A DNA stretch of 64,000 nt from Nocardia brasiliensis NBRC 14402 (GTDB lineage Bacteria; Actinomycetota; Actinomycetes; Mycobacteriales; Mycobacteriaceae): the NCBI RefSeq assembly GCF_000308475.2, contig NZ_BAFT02000032.1:1-64000 (forward strand), in the 5' to 3' direction. The notes under the pieces are model-generated. The model was not told where the DNA came from. It was given only the letters and a program-made list of their open reading frames with translations, and searched no databases. The translations under genes and the position numbers were made by a program. The first letter of the stretch is position 1, and each line of letters starts with the position of its first letter. Of this stretch, positions 1 through 7,864 are shown piece after piece.

Positions 1-507
1 GAAGAACCGCTTGCCGATCTCGGGGCCGTCCCGGTTGTAGCTGTCCATGATGTCCGCCAGTGCGGCGGCGAGTTCGTGCAGCGCCGGGGCGACGGTCTCG
101 ATCCCGTCCGCCCGCGACCATCCCCACTCGAGCGGGACACCTTCGATGCCGATGACGATCCGGCCGTAGGACGGCGACTCGACCGAGTAGGTGATCCCGG
201 CCGGAGCGTCGCGGATCGGGCTGCGGAGGTCGAGTTCGGTGGCCTCCCCCGGCACCGTGAAGCGCTGCGCGAAATCGAGGTCCGCGCGGATCATTTCGAC
301 GATGCGCGCAAGATCGGCGTGCCGCCCGCCACGGTCGTGCCTGGCACCGTAGGACCGCTGCGCGGAATCGGTCCTTGCGCTGGTACCGGACTTGTGCAGG
401 ATGCGGTCGAGCATCCGCTGCGCCACGGCACGTTCGCCGGCGCCGGTACCCGGATGCTCGATCAGCGCCCGCAACCGGGCGATGCGCAGTACGCCGACGG
501 TTGCCAT
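1..507 (-). CDS. hypothetical protein, partial (possibly DUF2786-like)
   Basis: The reading frame starts at an ATG at 507 and stays open to the window edge, so the C-terminus is missing and 169 codons are visible. The N-terminus (MATVGVLRIARLRALIEHP) followed by a helical stretch with AQRMLDRIL resembles the short helical start of DUF2786 proteins, but this is from memory of the family pattern. The rest has no catalytic motif I recognise. Codon use fits a real high-GC gene, and the plus-strand frame over it reads as arginine/proline-rich noise. No neighbour suggests a function. Confidence 0.65.
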   Translation of the reverse strand, partial: MATVGVLRIARLRALIEHPGTGAGERAVAQRMLDRILHKSGTSARTDSAQRSYGARHDRGGRHADLARIVEMIRADLDFAQRFTVPGEATELDLRSPIRDAPAGITYSVESPSYGRIVIGIEGVPLEWGWSRADGIETVAPALHELAAALADIMDSYNRDGPEIGKRFF

Positions 508-691
508 GAAACACCCTCCGTAGCCGGGCCGACCTGTCCCGGGGTCGATCATGCCACCCTGCCGCCCCGTACCGCCCGAACGCCCACCGCCCGAGCGAAC
601 GCCCGCTCCGCCCGGTGGGCGCGGTTGCGGTGCGCGACTGGGGAATAGATGAACGATTACGTTCGCCGACCTGTCTGAGTAGCGTAGAAGC

Positions 692-1153
692 ATGCGGAAA
701 CCGCGATTTCACCGCAGGCGAGTACTGGCGGCGGCCTTCCCGATCGGAGTGGCCGCGGCACTGCTCGGAGCCACCGGCTGTGGCTCGGAATCCAGCGGTC
801 GAGCACCGGACCCGTCCACCGCCGCGACCACCTCCGCGGCGGTGCGCATCGAACTACACCAGACCGGTGGCATCGCGGGGGTCCACGACATCTACACCGT
901 CGACAGCGCCGTCGCCGATCAGCGGCGCGGCCAATTGTTCGACCTGGTCGGCAGCCAGCAGTTCCGCACGCTCAGCGACAGCTATCTGGGTCCGGACGAA
1001 TGCCTCGACCAGTTCTACTACGAAGTGGTCGTGACCTACGCCGACAACACGACGAAGAACGTGAACACCGACGACTGTAGCCAGGCACCACAACTGCTGA
1101 CCGACGTCCGGGCGCTCACCAAGCAGATCGGCGTACAAACCAGCCACCGGTAG
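692..1153 (+). CDS. predicted secreted lipoprotein of unknown function
   Basis: A 153-residue protein. It opens with an arginine-rich n-region (RKPRFHRRR), a hydrophobic core and then GATGC, which can serve as a lipobox with Cys30 as the lipidated residue. Ser, Gly and Thr follow, as is usual for the linker of actinobacterial lipoproteins. The mature part is about 120 residues, with two further cysteines (DECLDQ and DDCSQ) that could form a disulfide outside the cell. I do not recognise the family. The gene stands alone, with no partner in a plausible operon. The plus frame was chosen over the opposite-strand frames because of the clear signal sequence. Confidence 0.75.
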   Translation: MRKPRFHRRRVLAAAFPIGVAAALLGATGCGSESSGRAPDPSTAATTSAAVRIELHQTGGIAGVHDIYTVDSAVADQRRGQLFDLVGSQQFRTLSDSYLGPDECLDQFYYEVVVTYADNTTKNVNTDDCSQAPQLLTDVRALTKQIGVQTSHR

Positions 1154-1341
1154 TCTCCGCGCGCAAACACATCGTGCACACCGGTCGGTTCTCCGGGGCA
1201 TCGGAGCACATCGGGGTATATCCACGCCACGCCACGCCGACGACATCGGTTCCGGCTGGCGTAATTTCATAATCATCGGATCACCAGACGCTCATAACGA
1301 CAGGCGAACCGCTATGGACGCCAATTCTAGGGGGATGCGTC

Positions 1342-2106
1342 GTGTATGAAAATCGATCAGGATTAGCTGTCGTGACGGCTTATCTCCGCAGTGAATCGCC
1401 AACCCTCGAACAGTTGCTCGATGACGCGGCATTAATGTCGTATGAACATCAAGAGCGCAGTATCGAAGTGCTCGGCGCGCACCGCTGGCATGTCACATAT
1501 GAGCCGCCATTATTCGAGTTCTTCGGCGATCATCCGTTGGCCTGTACGCGGTTTCACGTCCTCGGCACGGCCGCGCCCGGTCCGCGCAGCTGGCTGTGGA
1601 GCTGGGCCAACTACGACTGGTACCCGTCGGAGGTCACCGAACTCGCCCGGTCGGTGCGCGATTACGGTCTGCGCCACGGGATCCCGGAACTGCACACCGC
1701 CGAGATCCCGTTCGCGAAGCTGCCCGGCGCGCCCACCGAACCGAACCGGGTCACCTGGCTCATCGGTGAACTGTGCAAGGCGGTCTCGGGCAGCTGGACG
1801 TGGTACAGCTGCGATGTCGGCGGCGGCACCCGGCTCGCGGTCCTGATCGAACACCCCGAGCTGACCCCGCCCGCGCTCGATCTACTCAGCCTCATGCACG
1901 TGCTCAACGGCGTCTTCCGGCTCGAGCTGCCCGACCATCGACGGGCCATCCACAGCTACGCGGTGCAGCGTGGGCTCGCCGCCACCTTCACCGACGACGC
2001 GAGCAAACTCCTGCTCGCCGGTCCGGGTCTGGAGGTGGCCATCGCCTTCGACGCCGCGGGCCGCGTCACGGCGATGTCCTCCTCGCGGGCGGACAGCCTG
2101 GCCTGA
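1342..2106 (+). CDS. DUF6882-like protein
   Basis: A 254-residue cytosolic protein. The segment containing RSWLWSWANYDWYP is the tryptophan-rich core I associate with DUF6882/DUF6882-like proteins, whose function is unknown. There is no signal peptide or membrane segment. The start at 1342 is a GTG; a later in-frame GTG near 1372 is possible because no strong ribosome-binding site precedes 1342. The gene ends 67 bp before the T-box leader of the downstream tRNA synthetase and probably belongs to a separate transcript. Confidence 0.7.
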   Translation: MYENRSGLAVVTAYLRSESPTLEQLLDDAALMSYEHQERSIEVLGAHRWHVTYEPPLFEFFGDHPLACTRFHVLGTAAPGPRSWLWSWANYDWYPSEVTELARSVRDYGLRHGIPELHTAEIPFAKLPGAPTEPNRVTWLIGELCKAVSGSWTWYSCDVGGGTRLAVLIEHPELTPPALDLLSLMHVLNGVFRLELPDHRRAIHSYAVQRGLAATFTDDASKLLLAGPGLEVAIAFDAAGRVTAMSSSRADSLA

Positions 2107-2173
2107 AACACCGGGCCGCGCCGGGAAAATGACTGGCGCGGTCGCCGGTGGCCACTACCATCGAGAATGCGGC

Positions 2174-2324
2174 GCCGACGAGCGTGACGAACTCCGAGCC
2201 GCGTCGGCCGGTCACCGAGCTCAGAATCGACCAGCAGAGGCGGCGCGCCACGCGTCGCGAAGGTGTGGTGGCACCGCGACATACCCGATCGCCCACACCT
2301 CCCGGGGACGACAACCAGGAGGTG
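2174..2324 (+). promoter_or_regulatory. translational T-box riboswitch (Asp/Asn type)
   Basis: The T-box element GGTGGCACCGCG lies at 2267-2278. It forms a textbook antisequestrator: helix 2262-2268 with 2293-2299 (GGTGTGG/CCACACC), a 7-nt bulge TGGCACC at 2269-2275, then GCG 2276-2278 with CGC 2290-2292. The alternative fold pairs CACCTCC (2296-2302) with the Shine-Dalgarno GGAGGTG (2318-2324), hiding the start at 2331. In the bulge the variable base is C, which pairs with a G73 discriminator, as in tRNA-Asp and tRNA-Asn. A 7-bp hairpin at 2174-2180/2202-2208 could be a short Stem I; its loop holds both GAC (2186-2188) and AAC (2190-2192) as possible specifier codons. Confidence 0.88.
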
Positions 2325-2330
2325 ATTTCG

Positions 2331-3623
2331 ATGCCACGTACGCTCTGTGCGGCACTGCCCGCAGCCCTGCGAAAACCGGGTCCGGTGACCATCGAGGGCT
2401 GGATCCATCGGCGCAGGCAGCTCGCGAGCGTGAGCTTCGTCGTGCTGCGCGACCGCTCCGGACTGGCCCAGGCGGTGGTCACCGATCCCGCTGTGCGTCA
2501 GCAGGTTTCGGAACTGCCGGAGGAGACCGTGGTCCGGCTGACCGGAACCGCGAGCCGCAACGCCAAAGCGCCGGGCGGGGTTGAACTCGTCGACCCGGCC
2601 GTGCACGCGCTGAGCGCACCGGCCGCGGCGTCGCCGCTCGAGCTGTGGCGCCCCGAACTCGGCGTCACCCTGCCGGTCGCGCTGGACCACGCCGCGCTCA
2701 GCTGGCGCCATCCGACGCGACGGGCGGTGTGGCAGATCGCCGCCGCCTCGCTCACCGGTTTCCGGCGGCACCTCGACGGTGCGGGTTTCACCGAGGTGAG
2801 CACCCCTAAGATCGTCGGCCAGTGCGCCGAGTCAGGCGCGAATGTGTTCGCGCTGGACTACTTCGGAGCGCCCGCCTACCTGGCGCAGTCACCGCAGCTG
2901 TACAAGCAGATGCTCACCGGCGTCTTCGAGCGGGTGTACGAGGTCGGTCCGGTCTTTCGCGCCGAACCGCACGACACCGCGCGGCATCTGGCCGAATACG
3001 TCTCCCTGGACGTCGAATTCGGGTTCGTGCGCGACCACCGGGACGTACTCGCCCAGCTCCGCGCGACACTCGCGGCCATGCTGGAGGCCATCGCCGAAAA
3101 AGCCTCCGCGGCAGTCGAAACCGCGGGGGTGCGACTGCCTGTCGTACCCGAGGAGATCCCGGTCGTGCACTTCCGCGAGGCGCTCGAACTGGTCGGCGCC
3201 GCCGCCGACGAGCCCGACCTCGCGCCTGAACACGAGCGCTTCCTCGGCGCGTGGGCCAAGCAGCGCTACGACTCGGATTTCCTTGCCGTGGAAGGCTATC
3301 CGGCGGCCAAACGCCCCTTCTACACCCATCCGCAGCCGGACGACCCGCGTTGGACCAACTCTTTCGACCTGCTGTTCCGCGGGCTGGAACTGGTCACCGG
3401 CGGGCAACGCCTGCACAACCATGCCGACTACCTCGCCGCGCTGGCGGCGCGCCGTGCGGACCCTGCCGCGTACGACGCCTACCTGGCCGCGATGCGGCAC
3501 GGCATGCCACCGCACGGCGGTTTCGCCATCGGGCTGGAACGGTGGGTGTCGCGCCTCACCGAGGCCGACAACATCCGCCGGGCGGCGCTGTTTCCCCGGG
3601 ATCGCCACCGTCTGCAGCCCTGA
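2331..3623 (+). CDS. aspS: aspartyl-tRNA synthetase, archaeal/type 2 (possibly Asp-tRNA(Asn) forming)
   Basis: A 430-residue class II aminoacyl-tRNA synthetase that charges tRNA with aspartate. The N-terminal OB fold includes VTIEGWIHRRR. The AspRS signature QSPQLYKQ is present, motif 2 reads FRAEPHDTARH, and motif 3 is GLERWVSRLT near the C-terminus. The length fits the compact archaeal-type AspRS and not the long bacterial AspRS with its GAD insert that actinobacteria normally carry, so this is probably a second copy. The start at 2331 is set by a perfect AGGAGGTG eight bases upstream; the frame is open further upstream, but that part is the T-box leader. Whether it reads tRNA-Asp only, or also tRNA-Asn, cannot be told from sequence alone. 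Confidence 0.9.
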   Translation: MPRTLCAALPAALRKPGPVTIEGWIHRRRQLASVSFVVLRDRSGLAQAVVTDPAVRQQVSELPEETVVRLTGTASRNAKAPGGVELVDPAVHALSAPAAASPLELWRPELGVTLPVALDHAALSWRHPTRRAVWQIAAASLTGFRRHLDGAGFTEVSTPKIVGQCAESGANVFALDYFGAPAYLAQSPQLYKQMLTGVFERVYEVGPVFRAEPHDTARHLAEYVSLDVEFGFVRDHRDVLAQLRATLAAMLEAIAEKASAAVETAGVRLPVVPEEIPVVHFREALELVGAAADEPDLAPEHERFLGAWAKQRYDSDFLAVEGYPAAKRPFYTHPQPDDPRWTNSFDLLFRGLELVTGGQRLHNHADYLAALAARRADPAAYDAYLAAMRHGMPPHGGFAIGLERWVSRLTEADNIRRAALFPRDRHRLQP

Positions 3624-3688
3624 GATCCGCCCCGTGGCGCGTCCGGCGGGTACGGTGGGCTGATCAACCGACCGCAGCCGGGGGAAAC

Positions 3689-4045
3689 ATGAAAAGCGAC
3701 AGGGTCATTCGCCGGTTCACGCCGGACGCGCAGGAAACACGGGTTTATGGCGAACCCTATGAGACCGCCGACGGGTCGACGATCGTCACTGTCGTCCGAC
3801 CCGGCGGTGGCCCTCGTGCGGCCGCGCCGCTCGGCATTTTCGTCGTGCACGACGGCCAGGTGAAATGGGAGCCCGTCGTGGATACCACCCGTCTCGCGCT
3901 GCTGGGCGAATTCATCGGGCTGGCGGCGGCGGTGATCACGACACTCGCGATCCTGCGCCGCCCGCCGTGGCCCGATGTGTCGGTCGCCGGTCTGCGCGCG
4001 ATGCGCGGGCTGCACGACTCGTGGCAGGATCGCCGCCGGGACTAG
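3689..4045 (+). CDS. GerW (YtfJ)-family-like small membrane-associated protein
   Basis: A 118-residue protein. The pattern RVYGEPYE, then a glycine-rich strand, then PLGIFVVHDGQVKWEPVVDTTRL matches the layout of the GerW/YtfJ family (GEPYE, then GVYVIKDGKV, then PALDVNR). That family is a sporulation protein in Bacillus but is widespread and uncharacterised in non-sporulating actinobacteria. A hydrophobic segment (about residues 73-92) follows, then a basic tail. The ATG follows GGGGGAAAC. The gene converges on the secreted-protein gene at 4042 and the two stop codons overlap. Confidence 0.6.
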   Translation: MKSDRVIRRFTPDAQETRVYGEPYETADGSTIVTVVRPGGGPRAAAPLGIFVVHDGQVKWEPVVDTTRLALLGEFIGLAAAVITTLAILRRPPWPDVSVAGLRAMRGLHDSWQDRRRD

Positions 4046-4404
4046 CCGCCCAGCGCGCCTTCGTAGACGTAGCAACCGAATCCATCGACCTTCGCCGGCA
4101 AGGCCGCCTCGCCGAAAGCCTCCTTGCTCTCGCCTTCGCAGACCGCGATCATCTCCGGCTTCGGCGCGATGCCACGCTGGTGCAGCTTGAACTTCTGCTT
4201 GATCGGCCCGGATTCCGGAGCGCCGTTGCGCGCCTGACAGTTCCCCGTGCCGACCGCCCCCACCTGCTCCGGCTCCTCGATGTCGTCGCACACGTAGGTC
4301 CACGGTTCCTCGGCGCCCGCGATCGCGGCCACGGAGGTCAGGCCGGCTACCGCCGCGATGAACAAGACTGCGAGGACCGCGATCCGGACCGGGGACAGGC
4401 GCAT
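4042..4404 (-). CDS. small secreted protein of unknown function
   Basis: A 120-residue protein with a clear signal peptide: a short basic start, a hydrophobic core (IAVLAVLFIAAVAGLT) and a likely cleavage after AIAGA. The mature part has four cysteines (CDD, NCQ, VCEG, GCYV) and a lysine patch, suggesting two disulfides in an exported protein. The ATG at 4404 was chosen because GAGG lies about seven bases upstream; an ATG at 4416 would add four residues. No family was recognised. It is transcribed towards the GerW-like gene and away from the phosphoribosyltransferase gene. Confidence 0.75.
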   Translation of the reverse strand: MRLSPVRIAVLAVLFIAAVAGLTSVAAIAGAEEPWTYVCDDIEEPEQVGAVGTGNCQARNGAPESGPIKQKFKLHQRGIAPKPEMIAVCEGESKEAFGEAALPAKVDGFGCYVYEGALGG

Positions 4405-4765
4405 GACAATCCTCATTTCTCTAGTGCACGGGAGGCAGGAAAGGGGCCGAGGTGAGACCCGATAGCGCGAACCGTAGCCGAAGCCACAAACGTTTTGCCC
4501 GATTTCAAACGGGTGTCGTCCACGTATCGGCACACCCGGAAAAGCCGGACACAATTCCGGCGGAAATCGCGCGGCGGAATGCGTTCGCGCCGTTTGGCGA
4601 AGCCGCGAATCGGGTAAAGGGCTTTCTCCGCCGAAATCGGGCCGAGCGGCGAGCACCGGCCCGATGCACCCGCGTGGCCGCACCGAACGCGGACCGTGCG
4701 GGCGGACACACCGCGCGCCCCTCGTATGCTCGGTGCGCAGTCGCGACGAGGAAGATGGAGGATCC
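4405..4765. other. intergenic region between divergent genes
   Basis: This 361-bp stretch separates the secreted protein (minus) from the phosphoribosyltransferase (plus). I see no coding frame with a family signature. A TATGCT hexamer at about 4727 could be the -10 box for the rightward gene, without a convincing -35. Short dyads such as ATTCCG/CGGAAT are present but unremarkable. Confidence 0.4.
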
Positions 4766-5260
4766 ATGGCGGATCGGGAAGTGCTGACCTGGGAACTGTT
4801 CGGTTCGGCGAGTCGGGAATTGGCGACCACGATCGCGGACGACGGGTTCGAGCCCGATCTGATCCTCTCGATCGCGCGCGGCGGGTTGTTCGTGGCCGGC
4901 GCGCTCGGTTACGCGCTAGACGTGAAGAACCTGCACGTGATGAACGTCGAGTTCTACACCGGCATCGACCAGCGGCTCGATCTGCCGGTGATGCTGCCGC
5001 CGGTCCCGCAGGCCGTGGATCTGGCCGGCGCCACCGTGCTGGTCGCCGACGACGTCGCCGACACCGGGGCCACACTGAAGCTGGTGCGCGACTTCTGCGA
5101 ACACCACGTCGCCGAGGTGCGGTGCGCGGTGATCTATCAGAAGCCGCGCTCGGAAGTCGACTGCGAATACGTGTGGAGGCACACCGATCGCTGGATCAAC
5201 TTCCCGTGGTCGACCGAACCGCCGGTGGTGCAGCGGCAGGTGAAGGTGCTCGACGCCTGA
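4766..5260 (+). CDS. phosphoribosyltransferase
   Basis: A 164-residue type I phosphoribosyltransferase. The PRPP-binding loop VLVADDVADTGATLKL is the standard signature (two acidic residues, then DTGATL), and LSIARGGLFVAG forms the pyrophosphate loop. This size and the C-terminal INFPW segment are typical of the Gpt/xanthine-hypoxanthine-like group in actinobacteria, which transfer phosphoribose to purine bases; the base used is not visible. The ATG at 4766 follows GATGGAGGA. It converges on the OhrR-type regulator gene with only 4 bp between stop codons. Confidence 0.85.
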   Translation: MADREVLTWELFGSASRELATTIADDGFEPDLILSIARGGLFVAGALGYALDVKNLHVMNVEFYTGIDQRLDLPVMLPPVPQAVDLAGATVLVADDVADTGATLKLVRDFCEHHVAEVRCAVIYQKPRSEVDCEYVWRHTDRWINFPWSTEPPVVQRQVKVLDA

Positions 5261-5273
5261 GCGGTTACCGCTC
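5259..5273. terminator. short palindrome over convergent stop codons
   Basis: GAGCGGT and ACCGCTC flank a single T, a perfect 7-bp dyad spanning the ends of the phosphoribosyltransferase and OhrR-like genes. It may help end transcription from both sides, but it has no T tract, so the role is uncertain. Confidence 0.3.
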
Positions 5274-5840
5274 CTTGCGCTCGCCGGTCAGCGCGTCGAG
5301 CCGTTCGCCGAGCGCGTTCACCTGGTCCCGCAGGGCGATGAGGGTGTCGATGGGGTAGCCGACCGAGGCCATCACGGACTCGATCATCTCCCGCGCCTGG
5401 CGCTGCAGTGCGATACCCGCCTCGGTCGCGCGCAGTTCGACCGAGCGGCGGTCGTGCGCGCTGCGCACGCTCTCCACGAAACCGTGCGCCTGTAGTCGCT
5501 GGATCAGCGGCGACACGGTGCCGTAGTCGAGGCGTAGCTGTTCGCCCAGTTCCTTCATGGTCATCCCGGGCCGCTCCCACAGCGCGAGCAGCGCGAGGTA
5601 CTGCGGATACGTGATGTGCATCGCGTCGAGGAACGGCCGGTAGGCCGCTGTCATCGCGCGCGAGGTCGAGTACAGGGCGAAACACAGCTGGTTCGTCAGC
5701 GAGAGCAGGTCGTGGTCGGGATCCCCGGCGGTTGCGACGGTGCCGTGTGGTGCGGCCGGATCGACACGCACCGCTGCGGTGGGATGCGCTTGTTCGAACA
5801 TACCCTGCACTGTACGCATGGTGGACAGGGAATTTCTCAC
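5265..5840 (-). CDS. OhrR/MarR-family redox-type regulator
   Basis: A 191-residue winged-helix regulator. The segment TNQLCFALYSTSRAMTAAYRP closely follows OhrR, whose single N-terminal cysteine (here in QLCFALY) senses organic peroxides. The DNA-binding part has TYPQYLALLALWE and GEQLRLDYGTVSPLIQRL, where OhrR usually has LDSGTLTP. The GTG at 5840 overlaps the stop of the aminotransferase gene (GTGA), the same coupling as in the genes before it; ATGs at 5819 and 5801 are alternatives, since OhrR proteins usually start closer to the cysteine. It is the last gene of the five-gene operon and may regulate it in response to oxidation. No ohr peroxidase gene is nearby. Confidence 0.85.
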   Translation of the reverse strand: MRNSLSTMRTVQGMFEQAHPTAAVRVDPAAPHGTVATAGDPDHDLLSLTNQLCFALYSTSRAMTAAYRPFLDAMHITYPQYLALLALWERPGMTMKELGEQLRLDYGTVSPLIQRLQAHGFVESVRSAHDRRSVELRATEAGIALQRQAREMIESVMASVGYPIDTLIALRDQVNALGERLDALTGERKER

Positions 5841-6829
5841 CGTGCGGCCGCGATCACCGCCTCGGTTGCCGCGGTGTCGCCCACCGTGATCCTGATGCCG
5901 GTGGCGCAGTGTTTCACCTGGATCTCGGCGCCGGCGAAACCCACACGCAGCCGGTCGAGTTCGAGCGAATCGCAGCCGGTGAGGTAGACGAAGTTCGCGC
6001 TACTGGTCGGCACCTGATAGCCCAGTTCGCGCAGCCCGGTCGTGAGCCTGCCGCACTCGCGGGTGATCGTCGCGGTGCGCACCGCCAGTTCCGCCTCCGC
6101 GGCGTAGCAGGCGCGCACGCCCGCCTCGGCCAGGGCGGTCGTCCCGAAAGGCAACTGCCAGCGCCGGATTCGGGCCATGAGCGGCACCGAGCCGAGCGCG
6201 TAACCGACCCGCAGCGCGGCCAGGCCGTACGCCTTGGAGAAGGTGCGCACGACGATCAGGTTCGGATGGCGCGCGAGCAGCTCGGCGCTGCGCACCCGCT
6301 CGCTCGGCCGCACGAAATCGACATAGGCCTCGTCGAAGACCACCACGACCGACCGAGCAGTACGTTCCAGGAACCCCGAGAGTTCCGCGTGCCCGATCGC
6401 GGTGCCAGTCGGATTGTGCGGACTGCACAGCACCACGACGGCCGTCCGCTTGTTGACGGCCGCGGCCAGCGCGGGCAGATCCTGGTGCCCCGTTGAGGTC
6501 AAGGGGACTTCCACCACCCGGCCGCCGACCGTCGCGGTCAGCAGCGGGTAGCCGTCGAAGGTGGGCGTCGCCAGCACCACCCCCGCGTCCGGCGGCACGA
6601 ACTCCTGCAGAATGTGCATGATCACGCCGGTCGCGCCCGCGCCGACCACCACCTGCTCCGGCGGGTAGCCGAGCCGCGTCGCGATCAGCTCGGGCAGCCT
6701 GCGCGGCAGGAACTCCGGATACCGATTCGCCGCGCCGAGCGCCCCGGTCAGCGCCTGCCACACCGAAGGCAGCGGGCCGTACGGGTTTTCGTTCAAGGAC
6801 AGCCGGTGGCCGCGGTGCGCGGTGTGCAT
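5837..6829 (-). CDS. HisC-like PLP-dependent aminotransferase (class I/II)
   Basis: A 330-residue fold-type I aminotransferase. LNENPYGPLPSV at the N-terminus is the histidinol-phosphate aminotransferase group signature, SPHNPTG is the PLP/substrate loop, FDEAYVDF carries the PLP-ring aspartate, and TFSKAYGLAALRVGY carries the Schiff-base lysine. A true HisC is normally in the his operon. Here the gene follows a FabH-like ketosynthase by 12 bp and ends in a four-base overlap with the regulator, so I infer that it aminates a ketone made by the upstream enzymes of this operon. The substrate is unknown. Confidence 0.88.
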   Translation of the reverse strand: MHTAHRGHRLSLNENPYGPLPSVWQALTGALGAANRYPEFLPRRLPELIATRLGYPPEQVVVGAGATGVIMHILQEFVPPDAGVVLATPTFDGYPLLTATVGGRVVEVPLTSTGHQDLPALAAAVNKRTAVVVLCSPHNPTGTAIGHAELSGFLERTARSVVVVFDEAYVDFVRPSERVRSAELLARHPNLIVVRTFSKAYGLAALRVGYALGSVPLMARIRRWQLPFGTTALAEAGVRACYAAEAELAVRTATITRECGRLTTGLRELGYQVPTSSANFVYLTGCDSLELDRLRVGFAGAEIQVKHCATGIRITVGDTAATEAVIAAAR

Positions 6830-6841
6830 CAGCCGCGGTCC

Positions 6842-7864
6842 TCAGCGTCCACCCCAGCGCACCGCGGCGGCCGCCGCGAAATCCCCGGCATGCGCGAAAC
6901 CGGCGAGCAGCAGCAGCGATCCGGCGGGCACTTTACCGGCGCGCACCGCGTGATCGAGCGTCACCGGGATGCCCGCGGCGAACAGGTTGCCGCACTCGTC
7001 GAACGTGTCGGGGTGCCGGTCGACCGGAAGTTGCAGTGCGTCACGCCAATTGCGCAAGAAGGCCCGGTTCGGCTGGTTCGTCACCAGCAGGTCCAACTCG
7101 TCGGCCCGCACGCCGATCCGCCCGCATACCGCGTGTGCCACCTCCGGCACGATGCGATTGCCCCGGGCAAGCACTTTCGCGATCTTCGACTCGGTGAAGC
7201 CGACATGCATCTGGCCCGGACCCGCCTCCCAGTACTTGCGCGGCGGATCCGCGAGCACCGTCATCTGTCCCGCGTACTCCGGCAGATGCCGGGCTTCCAC
7301 GTCGAGAATCGGTGACTCACCGGACTTCACGAGCAGACCGACGCCCGCTCCGTCCCCGGGGATGGCGGCCTGCGGCTTGGACCGCACCTGCTCCTGGGTG
7401 AAGATCTGCCCCGCCGCGTTCTGCACGGTGATGATCAACGCCGCACGCGCGGCACTGCTCAGCAAGAGCTGCCTGGCGATCTTCATCGCGTAGACGAAGG
7501 CCACACACCCGCCGTTGTGCAGGTCGATCAGCCACTCCGGGGCGAGGCCGAGCCGCGCGGCAACCTCTCCCCCGTTACCGACGATGCCGAGCTCGGGGAT
7601 CTGCGTGTGCACGATGAGAACGTCTACCTCGCTGAGGAATTCGCTACCCCGGCGTTCGAGCATCGGCGCGATCGCCTGCTCCGCCATATCGGCGGGCGTC
7701 TCGCCGGGCGCGATGTGATGCCGGAACGGCGGGGACTTGAACATCGCGTTCGAGGTGTTGTCCGCGGGATCGGCGTAGCGGGCGAAATAGTCCGCGGCGA
7801 CCCGGTTCTTCGGCAGGTAGCTGGAAACGTCTGCCAGGCTTACGGTTTCGGTCGTCGTGCCCAT
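6842..7864 (-). CDS. FabH-like (KAS III) ketosynthase or acyltransferase
   Basis: A 340-residue thiolase-fold protein of the KAS III superfamily. The nucleophile is the cysteine of HNGGCVAFVYAM. At the catalytic His position of FabH (usually HQAN) the sequence reads NQPN, while the later Asn is kept (CGNLFAAGIP). Cys is therefore present but the His is replaced, which is more common among KAS III relatives that transfer acyl groups (CerJ-like) or condense unusual partners than among fatty-acid initiating FabH. The ATG at 7864 overlaps the preceding TGA by one base (TGATG), so the genes are translationally coupled. It probably acts on the product of the ThDP enzyme or supplies an acyl group to it. 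Confidence 0.85.
   Translation of the reverse strand: MGTTTETVSLADVSSYLPKNRVAADYFARYADPADNTSNAMFKSPPFRHHIAPGETPADMAEQAIAPMLERRGSEFLSEVDVLIVHTQIPELGIVGNGGEVAARLGLAPEWLIDLHNGGCVAFVYAMKIARQLLLSSAARAALIITVQNAAGQIFTQEQVRSKPQAAIPGDGAGVGLLVKSGESPILDVEARHLPEYAGQMTVLADPPRKYWEAGPGQMHVGFTESKIAKVLARGNRIVPEVAHAVCGRIGVRADELDLLVTNQPNRAFLRNWRDALQLPVDRHPDTFDECGNLFAAGIPVTLDHAVRAGKVPAGSLLLLAGFAHAGDFAAAAAVRWGGR

Noticed and set aside
2148-2330. Upstream extension of the AspRS gene to 2148
   Set aside because: The frame is open, but this interval forms the T-box helices and a perfect ribosome-binding site sets the start at 2331.
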